A stretch of DNA of 12,253 bases from Nitrosomonas sp. (lineage in GTDB: Bacteria; Pseudomonadota; Gammaproteobacteria; Burkholderiales; Nitrosomonadaceae), in contig JAJFJI010000317.1 in the NCBI GenBank assembly GCA_021774205.1, forward strand, positions 1 through 12,253. The letters are read 5' to 3'. Shown here piece after piece: positions 6,801 through 12,253 of the stretch. Made by a program: the position numbers and the translations under genes. Numbering within the stretch: the stretch's first letter is position 1; each line of letters opens with the position of its first letter. Under the pieces are notes generated by a model. It made no database searches, was not told where the DNA came from, and saw only the letters and a list, made by a program, of their open reading frames with translations.

Positions 6801-8529
6801 TATCCGGCAACTCGGCCAATCTACCCAGTTCGTCCGTTTTATTGATTTCATAATCCTGCTTTTCAGCACTGCTGTCGTTTTGTAAGGTGTTGTATACCCG
6901 CCAGAAATGCCACATCCCTGATATATAATGAGATGCAACGTGGCAATGGAAAAGAAAATCGCCTGTGACTTGCTGACACCCGCCGCTGCCGCAACCGACT
7001 TCTAGATCATAGGTTTCTGACGGTCCAATAGTCTGAGCATCATTCCCGGAGCTCGGCATACGGCTGGTAAAATGTTTTTTTAAGCCAGCATCAATTGGTG
7101 TGTAGTCTGGATTGGGTCCATTCTTTCCAACCTTGGGTTGGCGCTGCCATTGAATACCACCGCCATGCAGATGGGGTACATGAAACGTTTCACTGCCACC
7201 ATGCACAATACGAAATTTGGTCGGATCTCCTAAGTAGGAGCGAGGAATCGGTGTGGCTGGGTCACCGAACGCGTAGGTTCCATAGGTTTGAGACTCATCT
7301 GCAAAGTTATTCAAATTACCAATGAGGCCAGCATTAATTTCCTTCCAGACCTTTTGCGCTTTTTCTGATTCATGGTGATAAGCCGGAGCATCTGGAGAGT
7401 GATCTGCACTGGAGTCAGGTTTAAGATCTAACACCTTTGCCATAACTTCAGCTTCTCCCAGTCGTCGCCAGAACGATTCGCTACGGTAATTAATTGCGCG
7501 TCCATTGGGTTTATAGCTGCCCGTTAGAGGATCAATAAATAGATTCTTTTTTCCATCCTTTGATACTGGCAGGTACTGCTCGTTGCCGATTTCATGATAA
7601 ACCATTGTAAATTCACGAAAATCACTGCTGTTGTCTCCAGGTGAAATCATTGCATCCCACGAGCTTTTGCAGACCGAAACATGAGCAGACGGGGCGGTAC
7701 ACAATGAACTGCCATCACGGGGATTAAAGTATTCTGATCCGACGGGTTCAACAATCATGGCACCTATCAACCCATGGCTAATCAACCACCGCATATTAGG
7801 CCCATGGGAATGTAAATAATGTGTATTTTCCTGATAATAGTCAGGGTCAACATACCACTCTAGATGAATAGTCTGTCCAAGCAGTGCAATTGAATTGGGA
7901 TCAGTTGATAATGCAGGCTTGCCTGAATCCTTGAGAATAAAATCTGCACCATGGACATGAAAGCTTGCGGGACGTCCCTTCTTGTTATCGCCTTCATGAG
8001 TAAGATTTGTAAAGGTGATGCGAACACAATCTCCAATATTGGCTCGTAAAACCAGCGGTTGTATAGCATCGCCACCTAGTCCGGGCGTGAGTCCAAAACC
8101 TTTTGCAAAATGGGTATCTGTTGCTGCAGATTCTTGCTGGCGCACGGCTGGAATATTATCTCTAATGACGTACATATATCCGTCAGGATCGCGATCTCCC
8201 CAGCGGTTTAATACCATAGTCACTTGGATGGCTGCTACATCGTATGTTTTAACCAACGCCGAAGTTGGGCATGCCTGTGTCTTATGGGTGACATGACTGT
8301 GCTCGCCAGTATCCGCGAGCATCATCGGTCCACCACCTTGTTCATGATCACTTATTTTGAATCCGGCTTGTTCAACTTTTTTTTGTAATTTTGATTCAAG
8401 TGACGAATGCGGGTGAGGCGCGTGTTGCGTGCTTGCGGAAACTGGAAAAGATAATATTTGCACGGATAAAATAATTGTAGCAAAGGCAACAATAATAATA
8501 TGCGTAATAAATGAATGGTTTGTACTCAT
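3859..8529 (-). CDS. Giant six-cupredoxin-domain multicopper oxidase, secreted (MofA/MnxG-like)
   Basis: The chosen start is the ATG at 8529, with GGAGG eight bases upstream; an ATG ten codons earlier has no ribosome site and would bury the signal peptide. The 1556-residue product starts with a Sec signal peptide (hydrophobic 10-30, likely cut after VSA at 32), then a His-rich stretch (35-85). Three units of two cupredoxin domains follow, about 87-560, 721-1150 and 1186-1550. Each opens with a CP motif and a RANxGDC motif (162-168, 775-781, 1245-1251), and each later has a (D/S)FREF and a GDPxxx(F/R) signature. Unit 1 has all copper ligands: HVH 191-193, HSH 240-242, HxxHxH 450-455, and HCHxxxHxxxxM 528-539 with Met as axial ligand. 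Unit 2 keeps HQH 805-807, HDH 929-931 and HPFHIT 1074-1079 but has no cysteine motif. Unit 3 is largely stripped. Such proteins oxidise substrates with one-electron steps and reduce O2 to water; large members such as MofA and MnxG are tied to Mn(II) oxidation. Substrate here is inferred only; iron, copper or phenolics remain possible. Confidence 0.9.
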   Translation of the reverse strand: MSTNHSFITHIIIVAFATIILSVQILSFPVSASTQHAPHPHSSLESKLQKKVEQAGFKISDHEQGGGPMMLADTGEHSHVTHKTQACPTSALVKTYDVAAIQVTMVLNRWGDRDPDGYMYVIRDNIPAVRQQESAATDTHFAKGFGLTPGLGGDAIQPLVLRANIGDCVRITFTNLTHEGDNKKGRPASFHVHGADFILKDSGKPALSTDPNSIALLGQTIHLEWYVDPDYYQENTHYLHSHGPNMRWLISHGLIGAMIVEPVGSEYFNPRDGSSLCTAPSAHVSVCKSSWDAMISPGDNSSDFREFTMVYHEIGNEQYLPVSKDGKKNLFIDPLTGSYKPNGRAINYRSESFWRRLGEAEVMAKVLDLKPDSSADHSPDAPAYHHESEKAQKVWKEINAGLIGNLNNFADESQTYGTYAFGDPATPIPRSYLGDPTKFRIVHGGSETFHVPHLHGGGIQWQRQPKVGKNGPNPDYTPIDAGLKKHFTSRMPSSGNDAQTIGPSETYDLEVGCGSGGCQQVTGDFLFHCHVASHYISGMWHFWRVYNTLQNDSSAEKQDYEINKTDELGRLAELPDRKNRKSPAVTSKELISKTVTFAGQSIKISNSNLNNIVEIQLPPRGRTKTMQDAAVFDWKRQGLMYMNEPESKHVWPNFASRNPGKRIPLKFDPQTGKLAFPTLRPHLGKRPPFAPNHGPAPYLEPTGHVRAEPALPGANGPDSLCPSGAPRRHYKIHAIQTPIQVTDDITDNQGMLFVVKENEDRARSDPEFKVPLAIRANQGDCVDLILVNELEETGELAELSKTNIHQHFFSFDVQASDGVISGAAFEQSPRPIYDDGMSFPIMRDVAQGATRVRISDTSSFHPGTVVAIGIDQSTDIFETAVIDTIDSSSNILNLREPLKHAHNKNERVSVEFVRYRWFAERQTGASYFHDHVDALKRWGHGLFGAIIAEPRGSTYHHPLSGEETLSGPIMDIHVDANQTVLPGLKGSFREFVAFFTDRSQTTGIPTQEGREQKNTGSINLRAEPLGAGTSRGDGPDHLALSSIAHGDPATPLYQAYTGDPIIFRLLTTATEEIHPFHITGHHFRWERFQENSPPLTVYGVGISERFNAYIEAAGGAAEKPGDYLYYNGTQRHFRDGVWGILRVFDSLQSDLKPLPGREPTMAKGVFPGLIGAVDVPPSAQNPGNPCPADAEVKHFDVSAIDKALLLNNPATTSSAIDQQGQMYVLDADVEAVLTGDKQANPLVIRANSGDCITVKLTNRTKKQHASFHLDSPSFDPQGSLGITLGLNPEQTVPPHKDANLPPASRTYRYFADEELGAVLIRDFGSPLKSGAKGLYGALIVEPKGSTYVDPFTSLPLTSGVEAVIQNPEMADFREFVLVYHDADPDIGTFVMPYDEEVDKMTLVNYRAEPIKKRLSQFGLIMDKDRFENQSDMKQARAIYNSNQFGDPQTNVFSVFSGDPVRFRIISGYSEQPQMFSLEAHEWELTPEIPGSDRVSSRYLPSTGVLNVRIPSAGGPNKHTGDYMWSNHRQTHQKIGQWGLMRVLTTGGHPDLKPLSD

Positions 8530-9157
8530 TGTGAGTCCCTCCTGTCTAATTCCTAACACTCATCATACTTCTGACGTGTCACAATCCATCCTATTGCTAT
8601 TCAACAATATAAAAAAAAGATGGTCTAAGAAAAACCGTTTAGCAGAGGATTCCTTAACTATAAACGTTCACTAAGTTGACATGACATCCAAGTACAAGAA
8701 AAATAAATGCCGCGAATCAGCCGCCCTTGGACAGTTTCCAAAATGAGGCAGAGTCACATCACGTAAACCAGCACTCTTTGTCCCGTCATTTTTCACATTG
8801 CTTATTTCCCCCTTTAGTGGAGGAGTTGTTCCTCTTTATATGCTAGAACTGTATTCTATAGTTATCTTTATGCATAAATCGTACCAGGATCGAGCAATTA
8901 CTTAATATATTGATTATATTTAAATATATTACTTTACATAGAATAAATGGTGGGTCATATTGCACCCACTAAAGTAGGTGTTTAAGAAAATTGAAACACT
9001 GCAATATCGCTACAGCAAATAGGATGCACTGGATTGACCCAACTTTGGGTCTTATTTGACCCGGATAAGCGTTTGTGTAGTATCGAAATGAAAAAGGGAA
9101 GAATAAATCCGGATTTAAAACAGAAAAAACACGATTACGAGCAATAAAGATTCTTAT
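8530..9157. other. Upstream region of the oxidase operon, no gene
   Basis: This 630-base stretch should hold the promoter of the minus-strand operon. I see no strong -35/-10 pair on that strand and no CueR-like or other copper-regulator site that I can name. It includes a ten-A run near 8611, a short GAGGA/TCCTC hairpin near 8820, a very AT-rich segment (8895-8940) and the TTGACCC/GGGTC array at 8950-9062. Open frames on either strand are short and unconvincing. Confidence 0.5.
8950..9062. promoter_or_regulatory. Operator-like array of TTGACCC / GGGTC half-sites
   Basis: GTGGGT (8950-8955) and ACCCAC (8964-8969) form a dyad. GACCCAACTTTGGGTC (9036-9051) is a perfect palindrome apart from its two central bases. 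TTGACCC occurs as a direct repeat at 9034-9040 and 9056-9062, 22 bases apart, which is two helical turns. Such spacing fits cooperative binding of a dimeric regulator. It sits about 420-580 bases upstream of the oxidase start, far for a simple promoter, so it may instead belong to the decayed regulator gene next to it. Confidence 0.4.
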
Positions 9158-9310
9158 TCAAACCATATTGCCAAACGCGCTTCGCTCCTTTCCCGCTAAT
9201 ATTGCGGCTTTGGTCACATTACCGTGCGCTTTGACCAATGCTTCAATGAGATAACATTGTTTGAATTTTGTAATCTCACTGTTTTTAGTTTCACTGAAGT
9301 CTGTGGGAAG
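9158..9310 (-). pseudogene. Fis-type DNA-binding end of a sigma-54 response regulator, remnant
   Basis: Between a TGA (9311-9313) and the TGA at 9158 the minus strand encodes about 50 residues ending in CYLIEALVKAHGNVTKAAIL followed by AGKERSAFG. This is the C-terminal helix-turn-helix of NtrC-like response regulators, whose family pattern is FE-x-x-Y(L/I)-x-x-L(L/V)-x-x-HGN(V/I)T-x-AA-x-x-AGK-x-R-x-(A)(F/L). The final few residues normally following (for example LxRKHxI) are cut by the stop. The receiver and AAA+ ATPase domains are absent. It is therefore a dead fragment, possibly left by the events that placed the transposase gene next to it. Confidence 0.7.
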
Positions 9311-9458
9311 TCAGATTTGTACGACGTCTGTCAATCCCAACACGCCGCTCTCCTTTTGCAAGGACCGGCGACTCAAAACGATTGACATCGCCATCTTTTA
9401 GTTTGATTGCGTTGGCAAGGCAGTAACGGTCACTGAAAGAATTCCGGCTCGACCTCAT
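9291..9458 (-). pseudogene. Frameshifted upstream part of the regulator relic (GERRxGIDRRR motif)
   Basis: A 55-residue frame starts at an ATG at 9458 after an in-frame TAG and ends at 9291, overlapping the helix-turn-helix remnant in a different frame. It contains DRYCLANAIKLKDGDVNRFE and then GERRVGIDRRRTN, an arginine-rich linker type common in bacterial regulatory proteins. No good ribosome site precedes it. The simplest reading is that this and the next fragment were once one reading frame; an independent small protein is less likely. Confidence 0.35.
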
Positions 9459-9599
9459 CTGCTAGAAGGTAGGGGAGGGTACGTTCAAACAAGCGACACC
9501 AAAGTCTCATAGAATTTTTCTGGACGAGTTATTCAGTATGGCGTTCAGCCATTTTCAACTTCCCAAAAGTAGCTTGTTCTGACCGTGCAATTTCTAGGA

Positions 9600-10680
9600 G
9601 ATTTGAACTGCTAGGCTTTTTCGGCCAGTGCAACAGCGGCAACGTTCTTATTGCGCCGCGTTATCAGTTTGCGCAACCAGCTTTCTGGTTCAGCTTTGTT
9701 TTCGGCAAAGCGGATGACCGCTCTTGCCCCGTGAATCAGTAAGGTACGCAGGTAAGTGTCGTCACGTTTGCTGATGCCAAGCAATAGCTGCTTGCCACCG
9801 CTGGAATATTGTTTTGGAACCAATCCAAACCATGCCGAAAGTTGCCTGCTGTTTTTAAACTCCGTTGCATTCCCCACAGTTGCCACAATGGCGCTCGCCG
9901 TGATCGGACCAATACCGGGAATCGCCTCCAGTTTTTGACTGGCTTCGCTCTCCTTGTGCCACAGCTTGATCTGCAATTCCAATTCTTCTACCTGTCGTCC
10001 CAGTTCTTTGAGATGATCATTCAATCGCCTCAGTAAATGACGCATTGTTCCTGGCAAACCGTTTTCAGCATCTTCCAGAATGTCAGGTACCCGTCTGGCA
10101 ATTGAATGGATGCCTTGCGGAATAACAATACCAAATTCAGAGAGCAGACCACGTATCTGGTTTGCTTGTGCAGTTCTGGCCTTGACCAGACCTTGTCTAG
10201 CACGATGCACTGACAGGATGGCCTGTTGTTCAACGCTCTTGATTGCTACAAAACGCATATTGGGTCGGCTCACCGCTTCACAAATCGCTTCCGCATCTGC
10301 CACGTCATGCTTGTTAGTTTTGACGTACGGTTTGACGAATTGGAGTGACATGAGCTTAACAGTGTGCCCAAATTCACCGAGCTTTCTCGCCCAGTGGTGG
10401 GAACTACTGCAAGCTTCCATACCAATCAGGCAAGGCTCTATATGGGCAAAAAATTTTGTCATTTTGTTCCGGCGAAGTTGTTTGCGCAGAACAATCCTAC
10501 CGTGCTCATCGACACCATGAATCTGAAACACTTCCTTTGCTAAATCAATGCCAATTGTTGTAATCTTCATGTCGGACGCTCCTCTCTTGTTTGGTGGGCT
10601 TTACTGCACCACTACTTTGGCACATAGATGCCGTTTAGGGTAGCGAGCGTCCATTCCATTACATCAAGTCCAGTGCATTA
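9600..10680 (-). mobile_element. IS110-family (IS1111-like) insertion sequence, ends not fixed
   Basis: The transposase gene identifies the family. IS110 elements lack conventional terminal repeats and target duplications, so ends cannot be set without relatives; the limits given cover the gene plus plausible left-end sequence. The family carries a short structured RNA (bridge RNA or seekRNA) in one non-coding end that guides target choice. The 5' flank (10571-10680) and the 3' flank (9480-9610, with a small ATGGC/GCCAT hairpin at 9538-9552) are the candidate places. A possible imperfect inverted pair at 9024-9037 and 10664-10678 would imply a longer element of about 1.65 kb. Confidence 0.4.
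9611..10570 (-). CDS. IS110-family transposase, IS1111-like, short C-terminus
   Basis: The 319-residue protein starts at 10570 with GAGAGGAG about nine bases upstream. The N-terminal RuvC-like DEDD domain is visible: GIDLAKEVF with D9, GMEAC with E52, and KTNKHDVADAEA with D89 and D92. A coiled-coil linker (about 115-210) leads to a helix-hairpin-helix (LEAIPGIGPITASAIVATVG, 214-233) and the Tnp_20 part with the catalytic-serine motif YSSGGK (255-260) and GISKRDDTYLRTLLIHGARA (265-284). Relatives usually go on past NVAAVALA(N/E)K for another 15-25 residues (xARxxWxLL); here a TAG follows LAEKA directly. The downstream sequence does not resume that motif in any frame that I read, so the 3' end may be damaged. 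All catalytic residues remain, so activity cannot be excluded. It cuts and joins DNA as an RNA-guided recombinase. Confidence 0.92.
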   Translation of the reverse strand: MKITTIGIDLAKEVFQIHGVDEHGRIVLRKQLRRNKMTKFFAHIEPCLIGMEACSSSHHWARKLGEFGHTVKLMSLQFVKPYVKTNKHDVADAEAICEAVSRPNMRFVAIKSVEQQAILSVHRARQGLVKARTAQANQIRGLLSEFGIVIPQGIHSIARRVPDILEDAENGLPGTMRHLLRRLNDHLKELGRQVEELELQIKLWHKESEASQKLEAIPGIGPITASAIVATVGNATEFKNSRQLSAWFGLVPKQYSSGGKQLLLGISKRDDTYLRTLLIHGARAVIRFAENKAEPESWLRKLITRRNKNVAAVALAEKA

Positions 10681-10886
10681 GTTGTTCACGCTCACTGCAC
10701 CAGGAATCAAACGGGATAGGATTGTTTGTGGATGTCTCATATTTATGGCGTATTAAAGTGGTTTGTGAGAAATAATTGCTAATTCCTTGTTGCTAATGTT
10801 TTCTTTATTATGGCATGCTACAGAAAGTTGATTTATAGTAAGCACTGGCCTGGATAGGTTTAATGTAGCTAAGGAGGTGGTAGTTT
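10571..10886. other. Non-coding gap between transposase and LysM-FecR gene
   Basis: The 316 bases carry the 5' flank of the minus-strand transposase gene and, to its right, the leader of the plus-strand LysM-FecR gene. The leader ends with AAGGAGGT (10871-10878), a near-perfect ribosome site. Upstream of it TTGATT (10839 region) could serve as a -35, but no clear -10 is spaced correctly. No open frame of note is present. Confidence 0.5.
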
Positions 10887-12253
10887 ATGAGAATACACCT
10901 GATTTATGCTTTTCGGTCACTCGTGATGACCAGCCTTCTGTTATTGTCAACGCTTGTAGTAGCTGAAGATTGGATCTATACGGTGCGTTCCGGTGACAAT
11001 CTATGGAATCTAACCGAGAAACATTTGACAAGTTTTAAATATGTGTCCCGGTTACAGCAACTCAATGGCATTCAAAATCCTTATCTGATTCCGCCAGGTA
11101 CAGCAATCCGCATCCCAATTGCCTGGACAAAGCGGCAACCCGGTAGCGCACGTATTGTTGGTATTCATGGTGCAGCAACCGTTCAGCGTAATAATAGCCA
11201 GACAACTATACCCGCCGAACCTGGATTGCAGCTATTTGCCGGTGATGAGATTCAGAGTGAAGAGGATGCGTATGTTTCAATTGAATTTGCCGACAGGTCC
11301 CTTTTGCGGGTCCAGGAAAAAAGCCGTGTTCGTTTGAGTCATTTGAAGATTCTTGGCGATCTTGGGTCGGTGGAAACAACGGTCGATCTTATTTATGGCC
11401 GGACTGAAAATACGGTTCCTGTTGATACTGAAGTGGGTTCCCGTTTTAGTATCGAAACGCCATCTGCCGTTAGCTCAGTGCGTGGGACTGATTTTCGGGT
11501 TGGCGTCATGGCACAAGAGGAGAGTACCAGTAGTGAAGTGCTGACAGGCTCCGTGCAAGTAAGTGGGGATAAGCGAGAAATTAGGGTACCCGCTGGCTAT
11601 GGTTCAGTTACTGTACTTGGCGCACCGCCATTACCCCCTGTGGCGTTGCTGCCGTCACCTGATTTATCAGTGACGCCTACGTTGTATGAGCGATTACCGC
11701 TGGTCATCTCACTGAATTCATTATCTGGCGCGCAGGCATACCGCGCACAAATTGCTAAAGATGCTGAATTCCAAGATCTGTGGGCAGATTTTACAACCGC
11801 AACGCTCCCTTTTCGTGAAGGAGATATTCCTGATGGGGATTACTGGTTACGTGTTCGTGGGATTGATGGTTCGGGGATTGAAGGTCATGATGCTGCCATA
11901 GCATTTACGTTAAATGCGCGTCCTGAACCTCCTTTTGTAACGGCGCCACTGCCGGGTGCGGTCGTGGATGGAGAAAATTCTGCGTTTTACTGGACGGTTC
12001 AGTCTGAAGTTGCACACTATATCGTTGCAATTAGCCGGTCATTAGATTTTTCTGGTCCACTTATTTTTGATGCTGAGGTTGCTGGAAATAACTTGCAATT
12101 ACCAGAGTCATTGGAACCGGGCCATTATTTTTGGCGGATCGTTTCTGTATCCGCCGTTGAAGGTGAAGGCCCATTTAGTGATTCAATGGCATTTAGAGTG
12201 CCGTTTCCGGGCCCGTCTCTTGAAGAAACAGAAATAGACGAATCAGAAATAAC
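10887..12253 (+). CDS. Exported LysM-FecR domain protein, C-terminus beyond window
   Basis: An ATG at 10887 follows AAGGAGGT by eight bases and opens a frame of 455 codons that runs off the window. A signal peptide (hydrophobic 12-25, likely cut after VVA at 26) is followed by a LysM peptidoglycan-binding module (28-80: YTVRSGDNLWNL, later NPYLIPPGTAIRIP). A FecR domain spans about 87-245, with the hallmark ETPSAVSSVRGTDFRV (190-205). Two fibronectin-III-like modules come next, about 255-343 (GDYWLRVRGIDGSG) and 346-438 (GHYFWRIVSVSA); then the sequence turns acidic. It should sit in the periplasm attached to the cell wall. Despite the name, this domain set is not a sigma-factor regulator like E. 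coli FecR; in proteobacteria such proteins are often encoded next to CHASE2-domain cyclases or kinases, which could lie just to the right. No link to the oxidase is evident. Confidence 0.9.
   Translation, partial: MRIHLIYAFRSLVMTSLLLLSTLVVAEDWIYTVRSGDNLWNLTEKHLTSFKYVSRLQQLNGIQNPYLIPPGTAIRIPIAWTKRQPGSARIVGIHGAATVQRNNSQTTIPAEPGLQLFAGDEIQSEEDAYVSIEFADRSLLRVQEKSRVRLSHLKILGDLGSVETTVDLIYGRTENTVPVDTEVGSRFSIETPSAVSSVRGTDFRVGVMAQEESTSSEVLTGSVQVSGDKREIRVPAGYGSVTVLGAPPLPPVALLPSPDLSVTPTLYERLPLVISLNSLSGAQAYRAQIAKDAEFQDLWADFTTATLPFREGDIPDGDYWLRVRGIDGSGIEGHDAAIAFTLNARPEPPFVTAPLPGAVVDGENSAFYWTVQSEVAHYIVAISRSLDFSGPLIFDAEVAGNNLQLPESLEPGHYFWRIVSVSAVEGEGPFSDSMAFRVPFPGPSLEETEIDESEI

Noticed and set aside
8676..8681. 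Perfect TTGACA -35 hexamer
   Set aside because: It is on the plus strand, facing away from the oxidase operon, and no good -10 lies 16-18 bases on (only an A-rich stretch).
8949..8966. Sigma-54-like promoter (GG ... TTGCA)
   Set aside because: The spacing between the GG and GC elements is one base too long and it reads on the plus strand towards no intact gene.
10080..10520. 146-residue plus-strand frame opposite the transposase gene
   Set aside because: It is antisense to a clear IS110-family transposase and shows no motif or ribosome site.
1..12253. CRISPR array, tRNA or rRNA genes
   Set aside because: No regularly spaced direct repeats, cloverleaf sequence or rRNA signature was seen on either strand.

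Overview
The window looks like an accessory, rearranged stretch of a chromosome from a Gram-negative, moderately AT-rich proteobacterium. The LysM/FecR protein on the right, the IS110-family transposase, the sigma-54-regulator relic and the giant periplasmic multicopper oxidase would all fit a betaproteobacterium of the Nitrosomonas kind. That assignment is inferred from gene content only and is not tested.

Layout, left to right. (1) Bases 1-94 hold the first 31 codons of a probable SAM-dependent methyltransferase leaving the window on the minus strand. (2) About 1 kb without an intact gene (95-1061) carries several perfect dyads and a tight cluster of three DnaA-box-like 9-mers beside an AT-rich stretch. 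(3) At 1062-1563 lie a decayed coding fragment, a 19-bp perfect inverted repeat and an IS-like terminal repeat, which looks like a small graveyard of mobile DNA. (4) The centre (1590-8529, minus strand) is a two-gene operon: a secreted 1556-residue multicopper oxidase made of three two-cupredoxin units, followed 58 bp later by a 736-residue protein of no recognised family. (5) About 1.1 kb upstream of the operon holds a repeated TTGACCC/GGGTC operator-like array and the frameshifted remains of a sigma-54-type response regulator with only its Fis-like DNA-binding end left. (6) An IS110-family (IS1111-like) transposase gene with a short C-terminus follows. (7) A plus-strand gene for an exported LysM-FecR protein with two fibronectin-III-like modules runs off the right edge.

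The operon is the main point of interest. The oxidase belongs with the very large multicopper oxidases of the MofA/MnxG kind, several of which are linked to manganese(II) oxidation. Only its first unit keeps the type-1 copper cysteine and the full HCHxxxHxxxxM motif. The second unit keeps only the two HxH pairs and half of the HPxHxH motif, and the third is nearly devoid of ligands. By analogy with ceruloplasmin-type rings, the working trinuclear site may lie between domains 2 and 3. The partner protein has no signal peptide, no membrane segment and no motif I can name; its close spacing and same strand suggest a joint function with the oxidase. The substrate cannot be read from the sequence.
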